DNA of 64,000 nt from Bacteroidales bacterium (GTDB lineage Bacteria; Bacteroidota; Bacteroidia; Bacteroidales; JAADGE01): positions 36,304 to 100,303 of the forward strand of contig JAIORQ010000009.1 of the NCBI GenBank assembly GCA_021108035.1. Direction: 5' to 3'. This document shows positions 26,370-35,659 of the stretch, in pieces. The notes beneath the pieces are model-generated. The model ran no database searches. It was not told the DNA's origin and saw nothing but the letters and a program-made list of their open reading frames with translations. Each line of letters opens with the position of its first letter. The first letter of the stretch is position 1. Both the position numbers and the translations under genes were made by a program.

Positions 26370-28952
26370 TCATGATTCAACAGCATTAATTTGCTTAATA
26401 GTTTCACTCGCTTTTTTTCTCATCTCCCAAGATATATCATTTTCTTTTATTTCGTCAAGAAAGGGTAAAGCAGATTTGTTTTGCAATCGGCCGAGGGCTT
26501 CCATCACTTTTATTCTGACTTGTATATCATTTTCATTTTTCAACATATTTATAATTCTTTCAGATTTATTTTCCAAACGAGCTATAGATTCAAAAATATT
26601 TACATCTGATAACACATCTTCCTTATTTAACATCTTTTCAAGAATAACTGTGCTTGATTCATTGCCGAGACTGCCCAAAGCAATTACAGCCTCCTCACGA
26701 ACAGAGTAATCACTGCTTTTTAATCCTCCGACTACTGTTTCAAGAGCAGATTTATCTCCTAATTCGCCGAGGGTACGTATAGCCCATACCTGTAATCGAA
26801 TATTTTCATTTTCAGTTGCAAGTTCTCTTATGTATTGAATGGTATAAGTTTCACCCAGTTGGTACAGAGCCTTTGCAACTGACGGTTTTAATGTACTACT
26901 TTTATGTTTCCATATTTCTTTTAGAAGTGGTATTGCTCTTTTGTCTTTTATATCCCCCAATAACTCACAAATGAGTTCTGTCTCATAATCAATAGTTTTA
27001 TCTGTTGTTATCTTCTTTAACAATAACTTCATTAATGCAGGAACTGTTGTACTGTCTTTTAATTCTGTTAATGCTCCCAATGCAGTTAACCGGATAGTAT
27101 TTATATCAGAATTTAATAAGGGAATAATAAAGGCTGATGCTGTTTTGTCTTTTATAAAACCCAGCGACTGTGTGGCCGAAGATACCAATACAAGATCTTT
27201 GTCGTTTTTTAATATATCAATAAGAACAGGTACTGCATTTTTATCTTTTAATGAACCTAATGCATGAATAGCTGAATTCCGTACGGATTTAATATCTTTT
27301 TTATCTTTTACAACATTAATAAGTATGGGTAAGACCTCTTTGTTGCCTATCTGACCGATACATATTGCTGAAAGCTCACGAATTTGTTTATCTTCCGTCT
27401 TGTCCTTTAGATGGTTTGCAATAGACAGAGCAACCGAAGAATCTCCCATTTTGGATAAACTCAAAATTGCATTTGCTCGAATTTTTGGATCTTTACTTTT
27501 TAATAATTCTTTTATATCATTAAAATATGCCTTTTCACCCCATTCGCCCAAAATTGATGTTGATATGGCACAAAGGTCAGAATCCTCATTTTTTAACAGT
27601 TTAGCAAGAATATTTGAAGTTTGCTTATAGTCATTAGCCTTATACAGCTTTATGATATCCATTTTGATTTTTACGGGTTCATCCTCTTTCAATAATATTG
27701 TATTCAGCAAGGGAATTATATCGCTGTTGCCCACACGGGAAAGAGACTTGACCGAAGATATGCGTACAGATAAACTATGATCATATAATGTGCCTTTTAA
27801 AGCTTCTAATGAAGCTTTTCCGGGTAATTGTCCCAGTGCCTGAACTATTGCCACACGAAAAGCAGAATCTGTATCGTTTTTTAATGCAGATATCAGGAAA
27901 GGAACACATGAAACATTGCCGATTTCTCCCAGAGTTAAAGCCGCTTGTGTTTGAATCTCAGGATTCTTGTCTGTTAACACCGGTATTAATGCATTAACAG
28001 CTTTAGTATTACCCATTTTTAATAAACTGATTGCTGTAATTTTTACTGCATCATCCTCATTATTTAACAGTTCAATTAAAACAGGAATGCCTGATTTGTC
28101 TCCAATTTCTTCAAAAAGAACCATTGCTGCAATAAGACAGACTTTTGGATTTTTATCCTTGAGCATATTTTTTATTACCGGGATTCCGGATTCGTTTCCG
28201 AGCTTATTTAATATTACAGCAGAATTAATAACTACAAAATATTCTTTATCGTTGAGCATTTCTTTTAAATACGGGATGCTTGATTCGCCGCCAATAATAA
28301 GCACTTGAACTGCAATGTTTCTGACATTTGGATCGGAATCGTCTAAACAACTGATTACAGCAGGTAAACCGGAAACATCTTCCATTCTTAAAAGGCTGTT
28401 AAGTGCAGCAATCCTTACTTCGGAAGACTTGTCTTTTACTGCATTACTAATAATTTCAAATGCTCTGTGGTCTCTTGACTCAATTAATGATTCCAGAACA
28501 GATATTCGAAGTTGTTCGTCGGCATCATGATATAATTTTATGATATTCGGAAGAAGATCATAATTGGTTTTATTTCTTATCCATAAAATTACAGAAACAG
28601 TTAAAGCATCACATCTTATGCTTACTTCTTCATCTTTATTATTTGCCAGTAACATTAATTCAGGAATGGCTCTTACAGCCCTGACCTCAAATAAGGAATT
28701 AATAACCGCTCTGCGAACTTCCAAATCAGTATCGTTCAATGCTTTTAACAAAACAGGCAAAAGTTCCGGTATAAGTAAATGATCTCCTGTTTCACCTAAT
28801 TTATAAGCAGCTCCTGCCCTGATTTCAGGATCTTTGTCGCTTAAGTCTTTTATATTTTTCTGAAACTCTGATAAAGGGGCGGGTTTCTTACATGAATAAA
28901 ATGAAGTAATTATCAGGGCTGTTAATAATAAAATGATATGTTTTTTTGTCAT
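26370..28952 (-). CDS. HEAT-repeat lipoprotein, about 25 repeats
   Basis: 860 aa. Signal peptide with lipobox FYSC (Cys21, then KKP). The whole mature chain is a solenoid of 31-33-residue HEAT/PBS-lyase-type repeats of the form 'DxxxxVRxxAxxALGxLGxxxxIPxLxxxL', e.g. 'DPEIRAGAAYKLGETGDHLL' near the start and 'DYSVREEAVIALGSLGNES' near the end. No catalytic domain is fused. Such arrays are binding scaffolds; attached by lipid in the periplasm or on the surface it may tether a partner. No operon partner. Confidence 0.88.
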   Translation of the reverse strand: MTKKHIILLLTALIITSFYSCKKPAPLSEFQKNIKDLSDKDPEIRAGAAYKLGETGDHLLIPELLPVLLKALNDTDLEVRRAVINSLFEVRAVRAIPELMLLANNKDEEVSIRCDALTVSVILWIRNKTNYDLLPNIIKLYHDADEQLRISVLESLIESRDHRAFEIISNAVKDKSSEVRIAALNSLLRMEDVSGLPAVISCLDDSDPNVRNIAVQVLIIGGESSIPYLKEMLNDKEYFVVINSAVILNKLGNESGIPVIKNMLKDKNPKVCLIAAMVLFEEIGDKSGIPVLIELLNNEDDAVKITAISLLKMGNTKAVNALIPVLTDKNPEIQTQAALTLGEIGNVSCVPFLISALKNDTDSAFRVAIVQALGQLPGKASLEALKGTLYDHSLSVRISSVKSLSRVGNSDIIPLLNTILLKEDEPVKIKMDIIKLYKANDYKQTSNILAKLLKNEDSDLCAISTSILGEWGEKAYFNDIKELLKSKDPKIRANAILSLSKMGDSSVALSIANHLKDKTEDKQIRELSAICIGQIGNKEVLPILINVVKDKKDIKSVRNSAIHALGSLKDKNAVPVLIDILKNDKDLVLVSSATQSLGFIKDKTASAFIIPLLNSDINTIRLTALGALTELKDSTTVPALMKLLLKKITTDKTIDYETELICELLGDIKDKRAIPLLKEIWKHKSSTLKPSVAKALYQLGETYTIQYIRELATENENIRLQVWAIRTLGELGDKSALETVVGGLKSSDYSVREEAVIALGSLGNESSTVILEKMLNKEDVLSDVNIFESIARLENKSERIINMLKNENDIQVRIKVMEALGRLQNKSALPFLDEIKENDISWEMRKKASETIKQINAVES

Positions 28953-29046
28953 AATTTTTAATCCATTATTTTATATTAAACAATATTTTAAATTACCGGA
29001 TGGTACATTCATATTATATAGTGTTTGGCATTTAAGGATATGATTA

Positions 29047-29124
29047 AAACGGGTTGTACAAAAAGATATATTTGATAACAGCTGAAAGAAAATCTTTGAA
29101 TAAATCTTTTTGAACAACCTGTTT
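29047..29124 (-). terminator. Long inverted repeat after metalloprotease gene 1
   Basis: Arms containing AAACGGGTTGTACAAAAAGAT and its near complement (29101-29124) form a stem of about 28 bp with a few mismatches, 20 bp past the stop, reading into CCCGTTTTAATC on the minus strand. Confidence 0.55.
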
Positions 29125-29143
29125 AAACCTATAAATTATGTGC

Positions 29144-29854
29144 CTATTTCAAATATTTATTAATTCTGTCTCTACAACCGGAACATAAGTTCGTAGTTCC
29201 AAGAGCCGCATACCAATAATTCATTACACAGTTATTTTTACAGTGTACAGCATCTAAGTTGTGACACAATTCATGCATATATAGTGAAGGATCCGGCCAA
29301 TCATATATTTTCCAAGACGGTGCATCAGGGTCGCTGTCGGCAACACAATAATAACCGGGCCTTTTGGCACAACCTTGATGATCTGTAGAACGATCATATG
29401 TTATTCCAAGTACTAAATTACATTTGCTTCCTCCTCCTAAACTGACTACTTCATCAAGAAGATCATTATTATCTCCGGGCAAACACGCATTTGTAAAGTG
29501 AGAATCCCAATCGTCCCAATGAGAATCTACATCATAAGATGTAAGATTGGTCTGCTCTTTTATTCTTCTTGCTGCCTTTTTTACATCATAATTAACCCAA
29601 TATTCACTTCTTGACCAAGTTGCTTCCAGATATTGATCACCATACCAGTCTACATTCAATGTTGTGTATGCTTTAGATGATGATGATTCATCGTATGATG
29701 TTTCAACCATATCATTAAGTGATGCTTCAATTGCGGCTGAATAATCTTGTTCATTATTATCTTCTACTTCTCCAATAATATCTTTCTTTGCACAGGACAT
29801 AAATAAACTCATACTTAAAAGTACAAGACATGTTACTTTTAAAAACTTTTTCAT
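29144..29854 (-). CDS. Archaemetzincin-like zinc metalloprotease lipoprotein
   Basis: 236 aa. Lipoprotein signal peptide from the shared leader cassette (FMSC). The zinc motif HELCHNLDAVHC at residues 194-205 fits HExxHxxxxxHC with D in place of the usual metzincin Gly. It is followed by C-x-M (CVMNYWY, Met-turn) and CSGC, so the order H-E-x-x-H ... H-C-x3-C-x-M-x12-C-x-x-C follows the archaemetzincin pattern with a shorter last spacer. The upstream 150 residues are alpha/beta with 'NLVLGITYDRSTDHQGCAKR'. Probably a surface or periplasmic peptidase. Its transcript starts in cassette copy 2. Confidence 0.8.
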   Translation of the reverse strand: MKKFLKVTCLVLLSMSLFMSCAKKDIIGEVEDNNEQDYSAAIEASLNDMVETSYDESSSSKAYTTLNVDWYGDQYLEATWSRSEYWVNYDVKKAARRIKEQTNLTSYDVDSHWDDWDSHFTNACLPGDNNDLLDEVVSLGGGSKCNLVLGITYDRSTDHQGCAKRPGYYCVADSDPDAPSWKIYDWPDPSLYMHELCHNLDAVHCKNNCVMNYWYAALGTTNLCSGCRDRINKYLK

Positions 29855-29987
29855 GTTTCTTATTTTTTTTGATTATTAAATACTATAAAGATTATTGTTT
29901 TTGTTGTTAATATTAAATACGTATTTTCCTATAGGTTAATAAAAACAACATGACAAATATCACCTATGATGCAAGAAAAAACAAGTA

Positions 29988-30021
29988 AAATGTTTCCCGA
30001 TTGATCAATCGGGAAACATTT
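29988..30021 (-). terminator. Perfect palindromic terminator in leader cassette 2
   Basis: Same 34-bp palindrome as at 24597-24630. Confidence 0.7.
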
Positions 30022-30253
30022 AAAATTTACAGTGCTGATTTATTGAGACTTAAATTTGGGCATAAAAAGTGCTTTAAAATTATAAGTTTGGTATTTTGCA
30101 TAATTTTTTTATAATAAATTAGAATTTATAAACAAGTTGTACCTGTTAAATTGTTGCATTATTGCATTGCTTCTATTAAATTGACAGAAAGCAACAACCT
30201 AAACTTCAAAATATTATTAATGATACGAGATTTTAAAAAAGAATCTGAATAAT

Positions 30254-30311
30254 TTATACTGTAGCTTTTTTTCTGAATTTGGAAAGTGTAACACCTATTT
30301 TTTTAATAAAC
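30254..30311 (-). pseudogene. TPR-AraC regulator 3' remnant
   Basis: Translates to ...KKIGVTLSKFRKKATV-stop, matching the C-terminal FTGITPSKFRNEATA of the regulator at 31539. No upstream part is left. It shows that the block was copied together with the end of a neighbouring regulator. Confidence 0.75.
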
Positions 30312-30366
30312 TATTTACGACATAAGAAAGATGATGTTTTAACATATAAATTGAAAAACAATAAAA

Positions 30367-30388
30367 ATGAGCGTAGTTAAAAACTACG
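30367..30388. terminator. Short hairpin GCGTAGTT/AACTACGC
   Basis: A perfect 8-bp stem with an A-rich loop lies between the regulator remnant and the 30.4-kb palindrome. Its function is uncertain. Confidence 0.4.
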
Positions 30389-30413
30389 CCCATGTTTTAT
30401 TTAGTTATTCCTA

Positions 30414-30522
30414 AAATCCGCAAGTCAAGGCTTCACTCTTTTATAATCAGACATTTAATAAAAACATTTGAGTGCAAGTGAAGCCTTGACTATCAGCTTT
30501 TTAAATGTTCTGTTGCGGATTT
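30414..30522. repeat. Nested palindrome after metalloprotease gene 2
   Basis: Outer arms AAATCCGCAA/TTGCGGATTT and perfect inner arms AGTCAAGGCTTCACT/AGTGAAGCCTTGACT give a 109-bp stem-loop starting 8 bp past the stop at 30530. It may be a terminator, a small mobile palindrome, or both. Confidence 0.65.
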
Positions 30523-30529
30523 AAGATTG

Positions 30530-31150
30530 TTATAAGTTGGCATTAATTCTTTCCTGACAAGGAACACAAAATCTTGTTGAACCCCTCAAGATTCCGCTAG
30601 TTGACATAACACACCAATAAACATTGCAATTACTTCTACAGTTAGGAATACAATGGACAAACTCATGAAGGGCACATGATTTTAATCTTTTACTACTAAC
30701 ACTTAAACGTTTATAGTCAAGAGCACAATGATCTTTAGCCTGTGTTCCAAGGTTTCCTCCCACGAGATTGGTTATTTTATTAGAGAACCCTACTACTGCA
30801 TAATAATCATCAAATCTGTAGTTATCGTATAAATGATCATGAGCATCATAAATATCATCAAAATTACCGTTGTGACTCCAATAATTTTTGTTACTAATAT
30901 AGAAATTTTCTCCAAATTTTGAATTAAATGCAGAAAGGGCTCCACTTAAAGCAGTAGTTGCAGCGGATTTGATACCATAATCATCGTAGTATAACCTTAC
31001 TCTTCTGTCGTCTTGGTCTCCTTTTTCGTAATTCTCACTTGACTCTTTTACTGTAATATCCTCTTCAGGCAAAATATCCTTCTTTGCACAAGACATAAAT
31101 AAACTCATACTTAACAGTACAAGACACGTTACTTTTAAAAACTTTTTCAT
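30530..31150 (-). CDS. Archaemetzincin-like lipoprotein lacking the third zinc His
   Basis: 206 aa. Shared leader-cassette signal peptide (FMSC). Homologous in plan to 29144-29854: a His-rich N-terminal half ('NYWSHNGNFDDIYDAHDHLY'), then 'SCALHEFVHCIPNCRSNC' with H162, E163 and H166, a CVMSTSG Met-turn and CVPC near the end. At the place of the third zinc ligand there is an Arg (HEFVHCIPNCR), although Cys residues on both sides could bind metal instead. So it is either a variant zinc site or an inactive paralog. Located directly downstream of the TPR-AraC regulator 31539-33161, which may control it. Confidence 0.75.
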   Translation of the reverse strand: MKKFLKVTCLVLLSMSLFMSCAKKDILPEEDITVKESSENYEKGDQDDRRVRLYYDDYGIKSAATTALSGALSAFNSKFGENFYISNKNYWSHNGNFDDIYDAHDHLYDNYRFDDYYAVVGFSNKITNLVGGNLGTQAKDHCALDYKRLSVSSKRLKSCALHEFVHCIPNCRSNCNVYWCVMSTSGILRGSTRFCVPCQERINANL

Positions 31151-31592
31151 GTTTCTTAATTTTTTTGTTATTAAATACTATGAAATTATTGTTTTTGTTG
31201 TTAATATTAAATACGTATTTTCCTATAGGTTAATAAAAACAACATGACAAATATCACCTATGATGCAAGAAAAAACAAGTAAAATGTTTCCCGATTGATC
31301 AATCGGGAAACATTTAATAATTATAGTACTGACTTATAGGGGTTTAAATTTGACTTCAAAATGTGTTTTAAAATTATGAGTTTGGAATTTTGCATATATT
31401 TATTATACTAAATCTCAAAATTATAAAAAATCAAGTTGTTCCTGTTACATTATTGCATTGTTAAATTGACAGAAAACAACAATTTAAACTTCAAAATATT
31501 ATTAACGATACTACACTTTAAAGAAAAATCGGTATAATTTACGCTGTAGCTTCGTTTCTGAATTTGGAAGGTGTAATACCGGTAAATTTTTT
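31074..31592 (-). repeat. Lipoprotein leader cassette, copy 3
   Basis: The copy in its likely original setting: the 3' end of an intact TPR-AraC gene, a spacer of about 220 bp, the terminator palindrome, the promoter, the leader and the signal-peptide codons. Confidence 0.85.
31282..31315 (-). terminator. Perfect palindromic terminator in leader cassette 3
   Basis: Same palindrome as the other two copies. It ends the TPR-AraC transcript ahead of the lipoprotein promoter. Confidence 0.7.
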
Positions 31593-33161
31593 AAAAGCAG
31601 GGTTAAATTTAGAAACAGACCTGAAACCGGATTCTTTTGCTATACCGGCTATTGATAACCTTGAGTTTGTCTGTGGGTCGGAAAGTAAATATACGGCTTC
31701 TTTTATCTTATATTCGTTTGAAAAATCGGAAAAATTTTTGCCGAATTCATCATTAATTATTTTGGAAAGGTATGAGCGATTTGTAGATAAATATTTTGCA
31801 AGTTTAATTATTGTTAAATCAAAATCCTTGAATATTTTATCATTCTCAAACAATTGTTTTAATTTACATAGTATTTCTTCTTTTTTATCATCAGTTACAG
31901 TAGTTGAACTTGTATTATTCAGTTTATTTGTAATTATATACTCTTTAAAATTTTTTAGTTCTTTTTCATTGTTTATCATATCAATGTTCTTTTTAACAAG
32001 AAATTTATAAGCACTGTTTTTTTTACGGTATTCAATAAAAACAGTAATTATTGCAGATATAAAAAATACAAATGCAATTAAATATATATTTCGTATTTTT
32101 TTTTGTTGTAAAATTTCTTTTTCTTTTTTTTCAGTTTCAAATTTCACTTCCGTTTCTGCAATGTTTTTCCCGGTTTCTTCAGTGAATATACTTTCCTTAA
32201 CTTTTGAATACAGTTTATGATATTCGTAGGCTTTTTTGTGATCACCTTTTGCATAATATAATTCGGAAAAAGTAACATATAAATCTTTAATTAAGTGTTT
32301 TGAATTAATTTCTTCAGCAATTTTTAATCCTTTATTAAGATATAATGATGAATTGTTATAATCCAAAAGTTTTATATAAACTTCCCCGATATTTCTTGAA
32401 GTATTGGCAATACTCCATTTATCTCTAATTTTTTCATTTATTTTCAGGGCTTCAAGATAATATACAAGGCTTTTATTATAATCTTCTAAATACCAATAAA
32501 TTATTCCGATATTATTTAAACAAACAGACTGCATTTTATTATCAGATGTTTCTTTAGAAATATTTAATGCTTTCTTATAATATTCTAATGACTTGTCATA
32601 GTCAGCCAATTGAGTATAAACAATCCCTAAATTGACAGATAGCTTTTTCAAAAACGTTTTATCTTCTACATTCTCGCTTATATTCCAAGCTTTTTGTAAA
32701 TATTTCAGTGCTTTTTGTAAATATTCCGGTGTTTTATTATAATTGGCTAAATGCAGGTAAATTACTCCAATATTGTTATATGATTCTGAAACCTCTTTTT
32801 TGTTACCGAATTTTTCTCGTATTTTAAGTGATTCAAGAAAATAATCAATTGATTTATCGTAATCGTTTAAGTAAAATTGTATTTTACCAATCCTGTCTAA
32901 TGAAGCAGCAACTTCTTCTTTACTTTTATATTTTCTTGTTAATTCAAGGGCTTGGTTTGCATAATCTAAAGACTTGATATATGATATTGTATCATAAGCT
33001 GTTATTAATTCATTTAAAATCTCAATTTTTTCTGTGCCTTCAGAAGTTTTAAGAAGTCTGTTAAGGCTGTCTGCTTTTGTTTCAATACACAAAACCTCTG
33101 TATTATTAAAAAGAGAGAATAATAATATTAATAAAATCCTATTCCTGTTAATTGTTGCCAT
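31539..33161 (-). CDS. TPR-AraC membrane regulator 1
   Basis: About 540 aa from the ATG at 33161 (an upstream in-frame TTG gives 11 more residues but the ATG starts the signal-like 'NRNRILLILLFSLF'). Signal sequence, about eight TPR hairpins in the periplasm ('YDKSIDYFLESLKIREKFGN' type), one transmembrane helix at about 355-375 ('IYLIAFVFFISAIITVFI'), a linker and a cytoplasmic AraC HTH ('LTIIKLAKYLSTNRSYLSKI', 'IAKESGFRSVSKFNPAFKKF'). The design lets an extracytoplasmic peptide or protein control transcription. Downstream is a lipoprotein whose leader is duplicated elsewhere. Confidence 0.88.
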   Translation of the reverse strand: MATINRNRILLILLFSLFNNTEVLCIETKADSLNRLLKTSEGTEKIEILNELITAYDTISYIKSLDYANQALELTRKYKSKEEVAASLDRIGKIQFYLNDYDKSIDYFLESLKIREKFGNKKEVSESYNNIGVIYLHLANYNKTPEYLQKALKYLQKAWNISENVEDKTFLKKLSVNLGIVYTQLADYDKSLEYYKKALNISKETSDNKMQSVCLNNIGIIYWYLEDYNKSLVYYLEALKINEKIRDKWSIANTSRNIGEVYIKLLDYNNSSLYLNKGLKIAEEINSKHLIKDLYVTFSELYYAKGDHKKAYEYHKLYSKVKESIFTEETGKNIAETEVKFETEKKEKEILQQKKIRNIYLIAFVFFISAIITVFIEYRKKNSAYKFLVKKNIDMINNEKELKNFKEYIITNKLNNTSSTTVTDDKKEEILCKLKQLFENDKIFKDFDLTIIKLAKYLSTNRSYLSKIINDEFGKNFSDFSNEYKIKEAVYLLSDPQTNSRLSIAGIAKESGFRSVSKFNPAFKKFTGITPSKFRNEATA

Positions 33162-33586
33162 GTTTACCCAAATTAGATTATAAACAAAAATCAAAAAAAG
33201 TTCTGTAAAACATAAGATAACTATTATGTTAAAATTATTGTTATTCTACAAAAACAATTTTTTATTATCATCCTGTATTTCAGATGAATAAGTGGCTTTT
33301 TACTTCGGTTAGGCTGTCTTTTCTTTCTTTCTTGTTTTTTCTATATACAGTTAATTGTCTGCATATTAAAACAACTCCGGCGAGGCTTAATTATAATTAC
33401 ATCTAAAAATGCAAACTTCTGCGTTGTTGCACAAATTCAAAATCCTCATTTATAACAGTTAAACTCCGGTTTTAAATTTGCTTATGCCTTGAATCTTACT
33501 ATTTTAGAGATAATCTTATAATTTTGCAAAAATTTCACTAATATCAGTATTGCAAATATCATATATGTTGTAAATAAAAGCAAATT

Positions 33587-33620
33587 AAATGTTTCCTGAT
33601 TCGTGAATCAGGAAACATTT
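33587..33620 (-). terminator. Palindromic terminator related to the cassette terminators
   Basis: AAATGTTTCCTGATTC and its complement face each other 19 bp past the stop of 33639-35531. It differs from the other three by paired changes (CCTGATT/AATCAGG for CCCGATT/AATCGGG). Downstream sequence with GATATTTG is also related. The rest of the 33195-33638 gap shows nothing clear. Confidence 0.7.
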
Positions 33621-33638
33621 ATTTTTTATTGCTTTAGT

Positions 33639-35531
33639 TTATAGGGCAATAGCTTCTTGCCTGAATTTGGAAGGTGTAATTCCTGTATAATTTTTAAAAG
33701 TCCGGTAAAAACTTGAAAGAGATTTAAAACCGGATTCTTCTGCTATTCCGGATATTGATAATTTAAGGTTTTTTTCGGGATCGGAAAGTAAGAACATTGA
33801 TTCTTTTATACGGTATTCGTTTATAAAATCAATATAGTTTATCCCGAATTCTTCATTTATTACTATTGAAAGATATTTTTTGTTTGTTTGCAGTTGTTTG
33901 GCAAGTTTTTCTATTGATAAATTAAATTTTTTGAATATTTTTTCGTTATCAAGCAATTGTATCAGTTTATTAAGTATATCTTCTTTTAAATTATCGGCAA
34001 CTGTTGTTTTTTTATTGTTATTCGGTTTATTTACAATTTTTTGTTCCTTGATGTCTTTTAATTCTTTTTCCTTATTTAATAAATTTATATTTTTTTTAAC
34101 GAGAAACTTGTATGCATTATTTTTTTTCTTGTATTGGATAAGAATTATTGAAACGGCAAACAGGCTAAGAAATAATCCCGTGAAATATATTTTATGTGTT
34201 TTTTTATGGTTATATATTTTTGATTGCTGAATTTTGTTTTCATATTTAAGTTTAAGGTTTTGTTTTTCTAAAATTCCAGTTAAATATTTTTCTTCTAATT
34301 GTGTTATTTTCCTAATTTTTTCTATATTAAACAGGCTGTCTTTAAAAGCAATTGCTTTATTCTGAGTATTAAACGCTTTTTTGTATTGTCCTGTAAGATT
34401 GTAAATTTTTGTTAGTTGTTCAAGAGCTTTTCTTTGACTGTTAAGTACTTTGTTCTGTTTATACAGTTCTATGCTTTTTATACAATATACTTCAGCAATC
34501 TTATAATTTTTAAGTTTTGTTTCAACACAGGCAATATTTAAATAACAAGAGGCCATGCCAATTTTATCACCAAGCCGGGTTTTTATTTTAAGCGATTCAG
34601 CAAAATATTCATTTGCTTTTATATTTTTATTAAATTTGCTGTAAATAGTTCCTATATGGTTATAATCTGCTGAAATTTCATAAGTGTCATTGTTTATTAT
34701 ATCAATTTCAAGAGCTTTATTAAAATTTAGTAATGCTTCTTTGTATTTTTTCTGTTTTTTATAAACAATGCCGATATTTGTAAAGCATTTACTTTGTTGT
34801 CTTTTATCGTTAAGTTCAATAAATGATTTTAAGGCATTATTAAAAAATCCCATACTTTTGTTCAGCTCTTCAATTTCGATATAGAAGCAGCCAATATTTA
34901 AATTGCAATTTGCAATTTGTCTTTTATCATTAAGCTCCTCAAATATTTTTAAAATATTTAAATTGTATTTTATTGCTTTTTCATAATCTCCCATTTCCAA
35001 GTAAACTAAGCCAAGATTACCTAATACTAAAGATTTAAGCATTTTATAATTATTATCTTCAGCAATTTTTAATGCATTTAATAAATATTCTAATGTTAAA
35101 CGGTATTCCCCTTTTTTATAAGTCGTTTCGGAAAGGGCAACAAAGCATTTAATAATACCTTCCGGATAATTGATTTCCCTGCAAATTGAAATTGCAATAT
35201 TAATCAGGCTGTCTGCTGAATTATAATCATCAAAGCAAATAGCTAATATACCTTTTTGCCTGTATGCATCGGCAACTCCTTTTTTATAATTAATGTTTAG
35301 AGATTTTTTTAATGCCCGGTCGGAATAATAAAGTGCAGTATCAAGATCATAGTTTTCGTATTCACAAGATAATTGAATATATGCTTGTATTTTTACAGTA
35401 TCGTGTGATGTCTCGGCAGTAATGTTTTTTAAGCTGTCAGTTGTATTACGGTTTTGGGCAGATGTTGTTGCTTGTAAAATTAATAATAATATTATTGCTA
35501 ATACTTTTTTTGTGTAGTTAAGTTTTTGCAT
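33639..35531 (-). CDS. TPR-AraC membrane regulator 2
   Basis: 630 aa. Signal peptide (ends TTSAQ), about ten TPR hairpins ('GDYEKAIKYNLNILKIFEEL', 'KNYKIAEVYCIKSIELYKQN'), one transmembrane helix at about 449-466 ('IYFTGLFLSLFAVSIILI'), linker, then AraC HTH ('LSIEKLAKQLQTNKKYLSIV', 'GIAEESGFKSLSSFYRTFKN'). Paralog of 31539-33161 with the same layout and a closely similar linker (NNAYKFLVKKN). Likely transmits an envelope signal straight to promoters. Gene upstream on the same strand is a LytTR regulator. Confidence 0.9.
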   Translation of the reverse strand: MQKLNYTKKVLAIILLLILQATTSAQNRNTTDSLKNITAETSHDTVKIQAYIQLSCEYENYDLDTALYYSDRALKKSLNINYKKGVADAYRQKGILAICFDDYNSADSLINIAISICREINYPEGIIKCFVALSETTYKKGEYRLTLEYLLNALKIAEDNNYKMLKSLVLGNLGLVYLEMGDYEKAIKYNLNILKIFEELNDKRQIANCNLNIGCFYIEIEELNKSMGFFNNALKSFIELNDKRQQSKCFTNIGIVYKKQKKYKEALLNFNKALEIDIINNDTYEISADYNHIGTIYSKFNKNIKANEYFAESLKIKTRLGDKIGMASCYLNIACVETKLKNYKIAEVYCIKSIELYKQNKVLNSQRKALEQLTKIYNLTGQYKKAFNTQNKAIAFKDSLFNIEKIRKITQLEEKYLTGILEKQNLKLKYENKIQQSKIYNHKKTHKIYFTGLFLSLFAVSIILIQYKKKNNAYKFLVKKNINLLNKEKELKDIKEQKIVNKPNNNKKTTVADNLKEDILNKLIQLLDNEKIFKKFNLSIEKLAKQLQTNKKYLSIVINEEFGINYIDFINEYRIKESMFLLSDPEKNLKLSISGIAEESGFKSLSSFYRTFKNYTGITPSKFRQEAIAL

Positions 35532-35659
35532 ACGAGTAAAATTTTGTTTTTAAATATGAATTGAATAAGTCCTATAAAAGAATTTACTTATCCGGTCAGG
35601 TATGCTTCTGTACAATTTCAATATTTTGACCGATTTGAATGTCTTTTATATTTTGGTTT

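Larger units (their letters stand above)
29778..30311 (-). repeat. Lipoprotein leader cassette, copy 2, with regulator remnant
   Basis: Signal-peptide codons, leader, promoter and terminator palindrome as in copy 1, and further upstream a stretch matching 31316-31592, including the last codons of the TPR-AraC regulator gene found there. Confidence 0.85.

Noticed and set aside
31564..32010. 148-aa plus-strand frame opposite the TPR-AraC regulator
   Set aside because: Lies entirely within a well-supported minus-strand gene and shows no domain or ribosome-binding site.
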